NCBI GenBank assembly: GCA_016223105.1
Contig: JACRPR010000082.1
Coordinates: 22,150-81,760, forward strand
Direction: 5' to 3'
Origin: Chloroflexota bacterium
GTDB lineage: Bacteria > Chloroflexota > Anaerolineae > UBA4142
DNA: 59,611 nt
The notes below the pieces were generated by a model that was not told the DNA's origin, ran no database searches, and saw only the letters and a program-made list of their open reading frames with translations. Every line of letters starts with the position of its first letter. Positions within the stretch are counted from its first letter, which is position 1. Both the position numbers and the translations under genes were made by a program. Positions 36,650 to 45,246 of the stretch are shown here, in pieces.

Positions 36650-37801
36650 GTGACATCTATTTCGGTCGAGCCGGTTGAATCGCGCGCGCAGTTGGAAGAA
36701 TTTATTCGCTTTCCCTTTTGGCTCTATCGCGACGATCCCGCGTGGGTGCCGCCGTTATTGCGCGCGCGGCGCAAATTGTTCGAGCCGCGCCACAATCCGT
36801 TTTTCGATCACGCGGAGGTCGCGCTCTTTCTCGCGCGCCGCGCCGGCAAAATCGTCGGCGCGATCTCGGCGCAGATCGATCGGCGGCACAACGAGGCGCA
36901 TAACGCGCGCGTCGGGCATTTCGGATTTTTTGAAACGATTGACGACGCGGCGGTCACGGATCACTTGCTCGCGACCGCGCGCGATTGGGTGCGCGCGCGT
37001 GGAATGACGACCCTGCGCGGTCCGCTCGATTTCACGCGCGAGAATAGTTGCGGCGTTTTGATCGAGACCGACGGCAAACCGCCGAGCGTAATGACGACGC
37101 ACAATCCGCCGTACTATGCCGCGCGGTGCGAACGTTTTGGGTTACACAAGGCGATGGATTCGTTGGCGTACCGTTTAGACCTGACCCAGTTCACGCGCGT
37201 GGATGCGCCGACTGCGCCGTTCGCTCAAATCGCGCAAAGCGCGGCGCAGACGAGTCGCGTGACGATTCGCGCGTCGCGGCGCGCGATTTTTCGTCAAGAT
37301 ATTCTGCGCGCGAAAAATGTTTTTCACGCCGCGTTCGCGCCGAACTGGGATTTTACGCCGTTCACCGACGCCGAATTTGAACGCGCCGCGCATCAATTGG
37401 CGCAGATCGGCGATCCCGCGTTCGCGATCAGCGCGGAGGCGGACGGCGCGTTGATCGGCGTCGCGATGGCAATCCCGGACGCGCATCAAATTCTCAAGCA
37501 GTTGAATGGGCGTTTGTTTCCGTTCGGCTGGCTCAAGGCGATCCAACTCGAACGCGCGCGCGCGATCACCCAACTCCGTTTCTTGATGATCGGCGTGTTG
37601 GAAAATTATCGCCAACAGGGAATCGAACTGCGAATGTTTTTGGAAATTCTCAAAACCGCCGTCGCGAAAAAATATCGCGCGCTCGAATTCGCATGCGTGT
37701 TGGAAAATAACGCGAAAGTAAATTTGATGTTGCAGTACTGGGGCAAGCCGTACGATCTGCGCGTGGTTCGCACGTATCGAATCTATGAAATGGCGATCTA
37801 A
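36650..37801 (+). CDS. GNAT-like hypothetical protein
   Basis: 383 aa, GTG start with AAGGA just upstream. The N-terminal half (FIRFPFWLYRDDPAWVPPLL, HNPFFDHAEVALFLARRAGKIVGAISAQIDRRHN, VGHFGFFETIDD) is that of a large GNAT-related family often annotated only as hypothetical; a second acyltransferase-like lobe follows (QLRFLMIGVLENYRQQGIELRMFLEI, ALEFACVLENNAKVNLMLQYWGKP). It precedes the acyl-CoA ligase and the carrier protein on the same strand with 31 nt spacing, so it may act on an acyl group delivered by them (inference). Confidence 0.7.
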   Translation: MTSISVEPVESRAQLEEFIRFPFWLYRDDPAWVPPLLRARRKLFEPRHNPFFDHAEVALFLARRAGKIVGAISAQIDRRHNEAHNARVGHFGFFETIDDAAVTDHLLATARDWVRARGMTTLRGPLDFTRENSCGVLIETDGKPPSVMTTHNPPYYAARCERFGLHKAMDSLAYRLDLTQFTRVDAPTAPFAQIAQSAAQTSRVTIRASRRAIFRQDILRAKNVFHAAFAPNWDFTPFTDAEFERAAHQLAQIGDPAFAISAEADGALIGVAMAIPDAHQILKQLNGRLFPFGWLKAIQLERARAITQLRFLMIGVLENYRQQGIELRMFLEILKTAVAKKYRALEFACVLENNAKVNLMLQYWGKPYDLRVVRTYRIYEMAI

Positions 37802-37832
37802 TCGAACGGATGCCGATTGGCAAAGGGATTGT

Positions 37833-39404
37833 ATGTTGAGTGGATTCAATTTGACGCATTTGATTCCCTGGGCGTTTCGCGTCTGGCGCAATCGCGAGTA
37901 TATCATTTATCGCGACCAGCGTTTGACGCGCGCTCAAGTGTGGGACAATCTAAACGCGCTGTCCGCCGGACTGCAAGCGCTCGGCGCGCGAAAAGGCGAC
38001 CGCATCGCGACGCTGTTGCCCGCGCGCCCCGAAGCGATCTATTCCATTTTTTTGCCGAATCGCATTCGCACGGTCAACGTGCCGCTCAATCCCTTTTGGC
38101 GCGAATCGGAACTGCGCCACGTTCTCGCGGACGCCGGTGCGAAAATCGTGATCACGCAAAAAGAATGGTTTGGACAAGATTATCCGGCGATGCTCGCGCA
38201 CATTTTGCACGAGTTGCCGGCGTTGAAATATGTGATTGTGTGCGATGAGATTTCTCGCTTCGCTCGAAATGACAATAACAATTTTCTGCCGTATGCGCGT
38301 GTGGCGATCCCAGGTCGCGCGCCGCGCGCGATTCCCGCGCGGATGGACGATCTCATCTTGTTGGCGTACACCTCCGGCACGACCGGCAAACCAAAAGGGA
38401 TCGCACATTCTTCGGCGACGATGTGGGGTATGCCACTCACGCAAAACCTGGGACATTTATTTCATAGTCCTCTGCGCTGTTTGTTATTGCCGTTCGCGCC
38501 GTATCAGTACGCCGGAATTTTTGGCGCGGCGGTTACGCTGTTCGCTGGCGGCAAAATCGTTTTGATGGATCGCTTTGAGCCGCGCCGCGCGTTAGAGTTG
38601 ATCGCGCACGAGCGCGCGACCCAGGTCGGACTCTCGCCGACGATGGCGCGCTTGATGTTGAGTGTGCCGGAGCAAACCCGGTTCGATCTTTCGTCCGTGC
38701 AACGGATCACGTTCTCAACCGAACCATGCCCGCGCGATTTAGCCGAAGCATTGCGCGCCCGATTCAATTGTCATTTGCAAAATTTCTACGGCACGACCGA
38801 GAGTATGATGATCGCGTGGACGACGCCGGACGATCCCTGGGAACGCGCGGCGACGACGGTCGGCAAGCCGGTGCCGGGCGCGCGCGTGCGGATCGTGGAT
38901 GACGCGCGGCGCGCTGTGCCACTCGGTCAACCGGGTGAGATCGCGGTGCAGACCAAGCAAATGATGATTGGGTATTACAACGATCCCGCGCTCACCGCGC
39001 AAGTGTTGGATCGCGACGGTTGGTATTACACCGGCGACATCGGCGTGCTCGGCGCGGATGGTTTTTTGCGCGTGGTGGATCGCAAAAAAGATTTGATCAT
39101 TCGCGGCGGACAAAACATTTTTCCGGCGGAGATCGAAGTATACTTGCAAACGCATCCGGCGATTCGGCGCGCCGCGGTGATCGGCGTGCCCGATGCGATC
39201 AGTGGCGAAAGCGTGTGCGCGTACATCGAAACGATCCCCGGCGCGCGACTCACCGCGACGAACGTGCTCGATTTTTGTCGCGGGCAAATCGCGCCGTACA
39301 AAATTCCCGAGCAAGTTTTTTTCGTCGAGCGTTTGCCGGTGACTGGATCGAACAAGGTTGAAAAATATAAATTGCGCGAGTTGGCGCGTACGGCAAATTT
39401 ATAA
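37833..39404 (+). CDS. AMP-dependent acyl-CoA/acyl-ACP synthetase
   Basis: 523 aa. Adenylate-forming enzyme: ATP loop LAYTSGTTGKPKG, FYGTTES, YYTGDIGVLGADGFLRVVDRKKDLIIRGGQNIFPAEIE, and the catalytic lysine near the C-terminus in GSNKVEKYKL. Start ATG 37833 with AAAGGGA upstream. A repeat arm (38247-38273) is read in frame as DEISRFARND, about residues 138-148, in a variable loop. A carrier protein follows after 23 nt, so the activated acyl group may be loaded on it instead of on CoA. Confidence 0.88.
   Translation: MLSGFNLTHLIPWAFRVWRNREYIIYRDQRLTRAQVWDNLNALSAGLQALGARKGDRIATLLPARPEAIYSIFLPNRIRTVNVPLNPFWRESELRHVLADAGAKIVITQKEWFGQDYPAMLAHILHELPALKYVIVCDEISRFARNDNNNFLPYARVAIPGRAPRAIPARMDDLILLAYTSGTTGKPKGIAHSSATMWGMPLTQNLGHLFHSPLRCLLLPFAPYQYAGIFGAAVTLFAGGKIVLMDRFEPRRALELIAHERATQVGLSPTMARLMLSVPEQTRFDLSSVQRITFSTEPCPRDLAEALRARFNCHLQNFYGTTESMMIAWTTPDDPWERAATTVGKPVPGARVRIVDDARRAVPLGQPGEIAVQTKQMMIGYYNDPALTAQVLDRDGWYYTGDIGVLGADGFLRVVDRKKDLIIRGGQNIFPAEIEVYLQTHPAIRRAAVIGVPDAISGESVCAYIETIPGARLTATNVLDFCRGQIAPYKIPEQVFFVERLPVTGSNKVEKYKLRELARTANL
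38247..38273 (+). repeat. in-frame repeat arm in the acyl-CoA synthetase gene
   Basis: GAGATTTCTCGCTTCGCTCG followed by AAATGAC, one arm of the GTCATTTCGAGC family whose complete copy is at 49865-49931. Frame is kept. Confidence 0.75.
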
Positions 39405-39427
39405 ATTTGCCCAACGAGGAGAATTCA

Positions 39428-39676
39428 ATGCCGCGTCTTGAAGCGTTGTCGTTCGAGGAATTTCAAAAATTACTGGCGGAGTTACTGCAGATCGAAATCG
39501 CTCTGCTCAAGCCGGAGGCGTACTTGATCAATGATCTGGGGATTGATTCGATTCGCATCGTGCAAACTTTATTGCGGCTCGAACAGATGGGCTTGCCGCT
39601 CGCGCTCGAACGCGCGTGGGAAATTCAAACCGTCGGCGACGCGTATCGGTACTATCAGGAACAGATAAAATCGTAA
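39428..39676 (+). CDS. acyl carrier protein
   Basis: 82 aa. Four-helix carrier fold with the phosphopantetheine serine in NDLGIDSIRIVQ (DSI instead of the common DSL). GAGGAG lies 8 nt before the ATG. Directly downstream of the acyl synthetase, which makes a dedicated carrier likely. The Sfp-type enzyme at 18277-19002 could activate it. Confidence 0.85.
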   Translation: MPRLEALSFEEFQKLLAELLQIEIALLKPEAYLINDLGIDSIRIVQTLLRLEQMGLPLALERAWEIQTVGDAYRYYQEQIKS

Positions 39677-39677
39677 C

Positions 39678-39722
39678 GCAAATCTCCGATTTGCGCCAAG
39701 GGCAAATTAGAAATTTGCCCGA
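39678..39722. repeat. small GCAAAT hairpins
   Basis: GCAAATCTCCGATTTGC and GGGCAAATTAGAAATTTGCCC, two short perfect stems in tandem after the carrier protein gene. Related GGCAAATTTATAAATTTGCC palindromes are found at 39395-39414 (end of the synthetase gene) and 45223-45242. Confidence 0.7.
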
Positions 39723-39737
39723 CCAAAGGAGGAAACT

Positions 39738-40853
39738 ATGCGTGGTTGTCTTGCATTTTTTATCGCGCTCGCGTTCGTCGCGTGCTTGCCGCTATCGTTG
39801 CTCGCGTTCAACGTCAACCGCGTCGTGTTCGACGCGCCGCTCGTCAAGCGCGTCGTAACGAAACAAGTAACCGAGTCGGATTTGATCGCGGTCACTTTGC
39901 AATGGCTCGCGCAGAAACGCGCGCAAGAGCGTGTGTTGACCGGCGAAGCGCAAACCGCGATCCGCGAACCGGACGCGCTCAAGGCGTTGCAATTTCCAAC
40001 GCTCGACGCGTGGCGCAAAATTCGCGCGCTCGTTCTGCCGAATCAATTTCTCGCGCAGTGGACGGCGACAACGGTTGACGGCGTGTACGGTTGGATTGAC
40101 AGCACGGACGCGATCCCCAACATCGTCCTGGATTTTCGCGCGTGGAAAGCGCAAATGAAAAGCGCGAACGGGCATCAGGCAATTCAAATCGTGTACGATA
40201 CCGTGCCCGCGTGCAAGCAAGCGGACATTGACGATTTTCTCAAACGACTTGCCGCGACGCCGCCGGGCAAAGAAGTGCTTTACAATTTGTACACGCCGTG
40301 CAAATTCCCCGACCCGTGGCGCAAAGATCAAAACCAGGATTACCTCGACGGGCGCGATGAGATTATGAACAACGCGCCGGATGTTTTCGATTTGCCTAAA
40401 GAATTATCGCGCATTGACAAGCAAGCCGGCGTCGGCGCGGACGCGCTCAAGCAACAACTCAAAACGATTCGGCTTTTGGGTTGGGCATCGCTTGTCGCGC
40501 CGCTCGTGTTGATCGCGTTGCTTGTTCTGCTCGGCATCCGTTCGCAAATGGGGACCGCGCGCTGGCTCGGCTTGCCCCTGCTTGTCGGCGGTTTGCTCTC
40601 GCTTTTGCCGACGTTGACGTACTCGCTCGTCGTCGGCGCGATGTTGACCGGCGGCGCGATGAGTGAAGTGCCGAAAGAAGTTACCGCCGAGTTCACGCGC
40701 GCGTTCGGCGTTTTGCTCGCGGAAATTTTCAATCCGATGTTGCTCGAATCGCTCGCGTTGATGGTGATCGGATTGATCGTCGTGATCGTCGGCATCGCGC
40801 GCAAACCGAAAACGCAACCGAGCGCGCCGCCCGCGGGTCCCGAAGCGTTGTGA
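39738..40853 (+). CDS. membrane protein, function unknown
   Basis: 371 aa. One membrane segment at residues 3-25, a long extracytoplasmic region (about 26-250) with two or three cysteines (TVPACKQAD, YTPCKFPDP), then three to four membrane segments (about 255-275, 285-310, 345-362) and a short Pro-rich tail. No enzyme motif seen. Preceded by AAAGGAGG. It opens a run with two lipoprotein genes, and could belong to envelope functions with them. Confidence 0.65.
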   Translation: MRGCLAFFIALAFVACLPLSLLAFNVNRVVFDAPLVKRVVTKQVTESDLIAVTLQWLAQKRAQERVLTGEAQTAIREPDALKALQFPTLDAWRKIRALVLPNQFLAQWTATTVDGVYGWIDSTDAIPNIVLDFRAWKAQMKSANGHQAIQIVYDTVPACKQADIDDFLKRLAATPPGKEVLYNLYTPCKFPDPWRKDQNQDYLDGRDEIMNNAPDVFDLPKELSRIDKQAGVGADALKQQLKTIRLLGWASLVAPLVLIALLVLLGIRSQMGTARWLGLPLLVGGLLSLLPTLTYSLVVGAMLTGGAMSEVPKEVTAEFTRAFGVLLAEIFNPMLLESLALMVIGLIVVIVGIARKPKTQPSAPPAGPEAL

Positions 40854-40951
40854 AAGTGATCCGCGAATCGCGCGAAAGGCGGGAGAGGGCTTGAGTGGGC
40901 GAAGCAATTTTTATTCGCGATGATTCGCGGATCAAAAAAGGAATTACAAAA

Positions 40952-41509
40952 ATGAATCGCGCAAAATTTGTAATCGTGTTGGGTTTGTTCGCCGCGCTGA
41001 TGATTTTATCCGCGTGCGATGCGCTCGGCGTGCCGATGCTCGCGCCGCCGACGCCATTCCCAACGTCAACACCGTTCGCGCTTGGCGCGCCAACATCAAT
41101 CGCGAGCAAGTGCGTGCCGCACACGCCGCAAGCGCTCAAGCCGTCGAACCTGGTCGCCGAGTTGATTATGGCGGAAGGCGCGGGCGCGAACGGCGAGCCG
41201 GTGAATCGTACCGGCGAATTCCTGGCTCGCGAAACAATTCACGCGATAGTCGGCATCAAGAACGCGCCGGCGAACACGAAAATTCGCGCGGTCTTTTACG
41301 CGCTCGATGCGGGCAATGCGACGCAATGCAATGTGAAACTCGGCGAGTCGGAACAGAGCGCGAGCGGATCGCGTTACCTCGATTTCGCGCTCGCGCCGGC
41401 AAATGACAAACCCTGGTTGCTCGGCAAATATCGCGTTGAAATTTTTGTCAACGGCGCGCTCGATCACGTCGCGAATTTCGTCGTCGTCACGCAAAAGCAA
41501 GTGCATTGA
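40952..41509 (+). CDS. lipoprotein, function unknown
   Basis: 185 aa. Lipoprotein signal with lipobox LSAC (cleavage before C22), a Pro/Thr-rich spacer (PPTPFPTSTPF), then a single beta-rich domain with conserved-looking cysteines (SKCVPHTP, TQCNVKLGE). The start is ATG 40952 following AAAAGGAATTAC; the open frame reaching 40895 has no signal peptide at its front. Domain not recognised. Confidence 0.65.
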   Translation: MNRAKFVIVLGLFAALMILSACDALGVPMLAPPTPFPTSTPFALGAPTSIASKCVPHTPQALKPSNLVAELIMAEGAGANGEPVNRTGEFLARETIHAIVGIKNAPANTKIRAVFYALDAGNATQCNVKLGESEQSASGSRYLDFALAPANDKPWLLGKYRVEIFVNGALDHVANFVVVTQKQVH

Positions 41510-41552
41510 CGAAGGGCAAATTTGCTCAACGATCTCACACGGAGGGAGACCA

Positions 41553-42548
41553 ATGAAAAAATTAATCGCACTCGTTTTCGGCGCGCTGGCACTCTCGGCG
41601 TGCGCTACACCGACGCCAACGTCGGTGCCGCCAACCGCGACGCCGGTTCCACCAACGTCGGTGCCGACCGCGACGCGCGTCCCGCCGACCGGAACGCCGG
41701 TTCCACCGACCGCGACTGCGACGCCGGTTCCGGCAACCGCGACGCCAACGCGTCCGCCATCGCCCACAGTGATCCCAGGATTGCCCGCGCAACCGCGCGC
41801 GCTCAAATTCAAAGCATCCGATGGTCGCGAGTTGGACGGCACGTACTATCCCGGCGCGACGAATCCCGCGCCGATGATTGTGTTGATGCACTGGGTCAGA
41901 TCGGATCAAACCGATTGGGCGGAGGTTGCGTTCTGGTTGCAAAATCGCGGACTGGGCGGCGCGACGGCGAACCCGGGAAAGTTTCCGTGGCGCGACCGCT
42001 CCTGGTTTCCGGCGATGCTGACCGGCAAATCGTTCGCGGTGTTCACATTCAATTTTCGCGGATGCACATCGAACGGTTGTCCCGGTTTCGATCAACCGGG
42101 TTGGTTGCAAGACGCGTATGCCGCGCTCAAAACCGCGAGCGAACTCGATGGCGTGGACGCGAAAAAAGTTGTCGTCGCCGGCGCGAGCATCGGCGCGGAC
42201 GGCGCGGTGAACGCGTGCGCGTGGCTCAACGCGCAAAAGGGGAAAGGCGCGTGCGTCGGCGCGTTCGCGCTTTCGCCGGGCGGCTATCTCACGATGCCAT
42301 ATCCCGCCGCCGTGTTGCCTTTGCAAAATGAACAACCCGCGAAACCAGTGTGGTGTCTCGCCGGCGATGGCGACCGCGAATCCGCGCCGACGTGCAAGTC
42401 CGCCACGGGCGCGGCGCATCGCCTCATCGAATTTGCCGGCAATCCGCACGGCATGGATTTGATCAATCCCAATCTCAAACCGAAAGGGTTGACGGTCAAC
42501 GCACTGCAATTGATGTTGGATTGGCTCAAGCAGAGTTTGGGGTTGTGA
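41553..42548 (+). CDS. lipoprotein with alpha/beta-hydrolase domain
   Basis: 331 aa. Signal and lipobox LSAC, a 55-residue Thr/Pro linker (VPPTATPVPPT units), and an alpha/beta-hydrolase fold of the dienelactone-hydrolase kind: APMIVLMHW (strand before the oxyanion hole), nucleophile elbow VVAGASIGADG with the serine, and a final GNPHGMDL with the catalytic His. GGAGGG stands before the ATG at 41553. Probably a surface-anchored esterase or peptidase; substrate unknown. Ends 6 nt before a terminator hairpin. Confidence 0.75.
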   Translation: MKKLIALVFGALALSACATPTPTSVPPTATPVPPTSVPTATRVPPTGTPVPPTATATPVPATATPTRPPSPTVIPGLPAQPRALKFKASDGRELDGTYYPGATNPAPMIVLMHWVRSDQTDWAEVAFWLQNRGLGGATANPGKFPWRDRSWFPAMLTGKSFAVFTFNFRGCTSNGCPGFDQPGWLQDAYAALKTASELDGVDAKKVVVAGASIGADGAVNACAWLNAQKGKGACVGAFALSPGGYLTMPYPAAVLPLQNEQPAKPVWCLAGDGDRESAPTCKSATGAAHRLIEFAGNPHGMDLINPNLKPKGLTVNALQLMLDWLKQSLGL

Positions 42549-42553
42549 AGACA

Positions 42554-42590
42554 AGACCCGAAGGGTTTGCAAAACCCTTCGGGTCTCGTT
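42554..42590. terminator. intrinsic terminator between convergent genes
   Basis: Stem AGACCCGAAGGGTTT with AAACCCTTCGGGTCT (15 bp, perfect), 3-nt loop, followed by CGTTTTA. It separates the plus-strand hydrolase gene from the convergent cyclase gene. Confidence 0.8.
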
Positions 42591-44267
42591 TTACGATTTA
42601 TGCGCGCGCTTGTCTTCGTACATTCGCGCGTCCGCGATTTTGAACGTTGCCTCCAGCGCGCTGTCGCGCGCGGTCGCGACGCCGAGCGATAAATTCAATT
42701 CAAGATCGGTGGCGTGTGAATTGAGTTCGGCTAAATTTTCGCGGACGCGCGTGATCATGCCGGCGGCGGTGGGCGCATCGGTGCCCGGCAGAATCAGCGC
42801 GAATTCATCGCCGCCGATGCGCGCGATAATATCGGACGCGCGGAACACGGCTTGAAACACGCGCGCGGCGCGCTTGAGCAATTCATCGCCGGCGGCGTGC
42901 CCGCGTGTATCGTTGTTGATTTTCATATCGTCCACGTCCGCGACGATGATGCTGACCGGCAATTCGTGGCTTGCGCCCAAACGGGCGAGCTCGGTTTCAA
43001 AAAACGCGCGATTGTAGACGCCGGTCAACGCATCGTGCGTACTTAGAAATTTGAGTTGTTCCTCAACGCGTTTTTGGGCGGTGAGATCGGTGACGACCGC
43101 AATCGTCCCGGCGACCTTGCCACTCACCCAGCGCGGCACGCCGGTAATCAACGCGGTAACGATAGAGCCATCCGCGCGGTGAAAGCGCGTTTCATACGAG
43201 GTGGTTTTGCCGGTGTGGCGTTCCGCGCGCGCGCGCGCCAACGCCATGTGATCTTCGGCAAGCGTGGCATCTGCCGGCTGTTTGCCGATCAATTCTTCGC
43301 TGGGCAGTCCGACCATTTGCGCGTACGCGCGATTGACGTAGACAAAACGCGAATCGGCGTCGGTAACGGTCAAGCCCTGTCCCATCGTGTCCATCACGGT
43401 CATTGCAAAATCGCGTTGCGTTTGTAATTCGTGTTCCAATTGTTTGCGTTCGGTGATATCGCGATTACTGCCGCGTGTGCCGAGAAATTTGTCGGTGGCA
43501 TCAAAAACCGGTTGGCACACATGCCCAATCCAGCGTTCGCTTTGATCGGGAAGCAAAATGCGAAACTCGATCGCGCCCGGCAATTTTTCCGCGCGCACAC
43601 GCGCGGAATGTGCGGCGAACTGCGCGCGATCCGCCGGGTGAACGATGCGAAACAGCAAATCTGGGTCGCGGACGCCGCCGCGCCCATCGCCGACCTGGTA
43701 TCCTTGAAACGCGTGACACTTGAGACAATGTTCTTCGGTCATCATCGGACGCATCATTCGCAAAACCGGCGCGCGATTTTTTTCGACAAACCCGCTCACT
43801 TGGCGCGCGCCGCGTTCGAGTTGCATCAGCGCATCGCGCTCCCATTCGTCCGGCGCGTTGATCGGATTGAGTGGTTTGAGACTGGTGATCCGATTTTCGA
43901 TGCCGGTGCGCGCGCCAAATTCTTGGCCGAATTGGCGGAGGATGTACGCCGGATTCATCAGCGTTAAGTGAACTCCAGCGGGGGTTGTGATGTCGCGCTC
44001 GGGGATGTGTGCCAGGTATGGATTGGGCGGCGTCCGTACATCTATCGGCACGTACACACCGCCGTGTTGCGATGCCCACAAACGTAATCCTTGATCCAAC
44101 TCCAAAAGTGTCTGCGCTTGGGCGCGCGCAAGGTCTTGTGTTTCCAGACGGGTTGCCGATAACCGCATAATTAAAATGACCGTTATGATGATCGTCCAAG
44201 CCGCAACAAACACCCAAGCCAGAAGGGTAAAGCGTCGTCCAAGTGGGGTTAAAGATAAATTCGGCAT
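42591..44267 (-). CDS. diguanylate cyclase with haem-c (Tll0287-like) sensor and PAS domains
   Basis: 558 aa from ATG 44267 (AAAGAGA upstream; ATG 44282 also possible). A membrane anchor at 10-35, an extracytoplasmic Tll0287-like/DUF3365 domain (about 40-215) carrying CLKCH near 181-185, the CxxCH signature for covalent haem c; then PAS domains (about 205-300, with PDLLFRIVHPADR and WIGHVCQPVFD; about 310-425, with MDTMGQGLTVTDADSRFVYVN) and a GGDEF domain with DDMKINNDTRGHAAGD, active-site RIGGDEF and the inhibitory RASD five residues before it. It should make c-di-GMP in response to redox state, oxygen, NO or light-driven electron flow; which one is unknown. Confidence 0.88.
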   Translation of the reverse strand: MPNLSLTPLGRRFTLLAWVFVAAWTIIITVILIMRLSATRLETQDLARAQAQTLLELDQGLRLWASQHGGVYVPIDVRTPPNPYLAHIPERDITTPAGVHLTLMNPAYILRQFGQEFGARTGIENRITSLKPLNPINAPDEWERDALMQLERGARQVSGFVEKNRAPVLRMMRPMMTEEHCLKCHAFQGYQVGDGRGGVRDPDLLFRIVHPADRAQFAAHSARVRAEKLPGAIEFRILLPDQSERWIGHVCQPVFDATDKFLGTRGSNRDITERKQLEHELQTQRDFAMTVMDTMGQGLTVTDADSRFVYVNRAYAQMVGLPSEELIGKQPADATLAEDHMALARARAERHTGKTTSYETRFHRADGSIVTALITGVPRWVSGKVAGTIAVVTDLTAQKRVEEQLKFLSTHDALTGVYNRAFFETELARLGASHELPVSIIVADVDDMKINNDTRGHAAGDELLKRAARVFQAVFRASDIIARIGGDEFALILPGTDAPTAAGMITRVRENLAELNSHATDLELNLSLGVATARDSALEATFKIADARMYEDKRAHKS

Positions 44268-44303
44268 AGGTTTCTCTTTCATCGCGCCATTGACCGCGAT
44301 TTG

Positions 44304-44312
44304 AGTATAGCA
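44304..44312 (-). promoter_or_regulatory. extended -10 promoter of the haem-c cyclase gene
   Basis: On the minus strand TGCTATACT, an extended -10 (TGN plus TATACT), 36 nt before the chosen ATG. No clear -35 hexamer. Confidence 0.4.
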
Positions 44313-44435
44313 TACAACGGAGATGGATAAATAGGTTATTGTATCAATGCCGCGCCGAAACAAAAAACGCAGAGAGTCAAGCCCCATCGCTTTTTCTCTG
44401 CGCTCTTTACAGACCTACAAACCCGCGCGAAAAAT

Positions 44436-45137
44436 TTATCGGTTGACTGGCTCGGTCTGCCGATGTTCCATTGACTTGAACATCACATAGCAGATCAGCA
44501 TAAACGCCGCGAACAACATCGTTACGCCGTACATTTGCGAATAGCGCAACGGATGCGCGAGCCGGGTCGCGATATCGAGCGCGAGCATCTGCGGCTCGAA
44601 AAACAAATCCCAGGAATTCCAATTCAAAAAGCGTCCGAGGTAAATGCCGAATCCGCTCAAGCCGATCATGCCGAGCGCGAACAACCAACTGAGCGCGCGC
44701 CCCAGGATTTGCGCGATCACATCTTGCACCGCGCTGAGCGACGCGACGCCGAGAAAAACGCCGGTCCACGCGAACGTCGCCAACATTCCGATATCGTACC
44801 ACATCGGCACCGGCAGACGTTCGTCAAGATGCCACAGATCGGTAACGAGGTACGGCGCGTTCGGCAAAAAGAGCAACCACAGCGCGCCCGGCACAACGAG
44901 CAACCACCAATGGCGCGGCTGGCGCGCGCGGATCAACACGATCAGCAACGCGCCCAGGTACGGAATCCACGCGAGAAAAAGATTCCACACCAAAAAGCGA
45001 TACGTTTGCGCGCGACTGAGATAGACGCGTCCCACAAACAACGCGAGCGCGAGCAGAGAGGACAGGACGAGCGGGTAAACGAGATGGTTGATGTTGAACC
45101 GGTGCACGCGGCGAATCAGCGCGAGGGGATTGGACAT
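44436..45137 (-). CDS. DUF1361 membrane protein
   Basis: 233 aa with about six to seven membrane helices. The signature WLLFLPNAPYLVTDLWHL matches the DUF1361 family, and WNSWDLFFEP in the fifth loop fits too. AGGAGG is present 6 nt before the ATG. Function unknown in general. It lies alone between the cyclase gene and the secreted-protein cluster. Confidence 0.85.
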   Translation of the reverse strand: MSNPLALIRRVHRFNINHLVYPLVLSSLLALALFVGRVYLSRAQTYRFLVWNLFLAWIPYLGALLIVLIRARQPRHWWLLVVPGALWLLFLPNAPYLVTDLWHLDERLPVPMWYDIGMLATFAWTGVFLGVASLSAVQDVIAQILGRALSWLFALGMIGLSGFGIYLGRFLNWNSWDLFFEPQMLALDIATRLAHPLRYSQMYGVTMLFAAFMLICYVMFKSMEHRQTEPVNR

Positions 45138-45246
45138 TCAGACCTCCTGATTGTGAATTCGGTGAACGTCGGAATCGGTTGGCTTGATTATACCGGATTC
45201 GCGTATGGAATACAAAGTGTAGGCAAATTTATAAATTTGCCCTACG

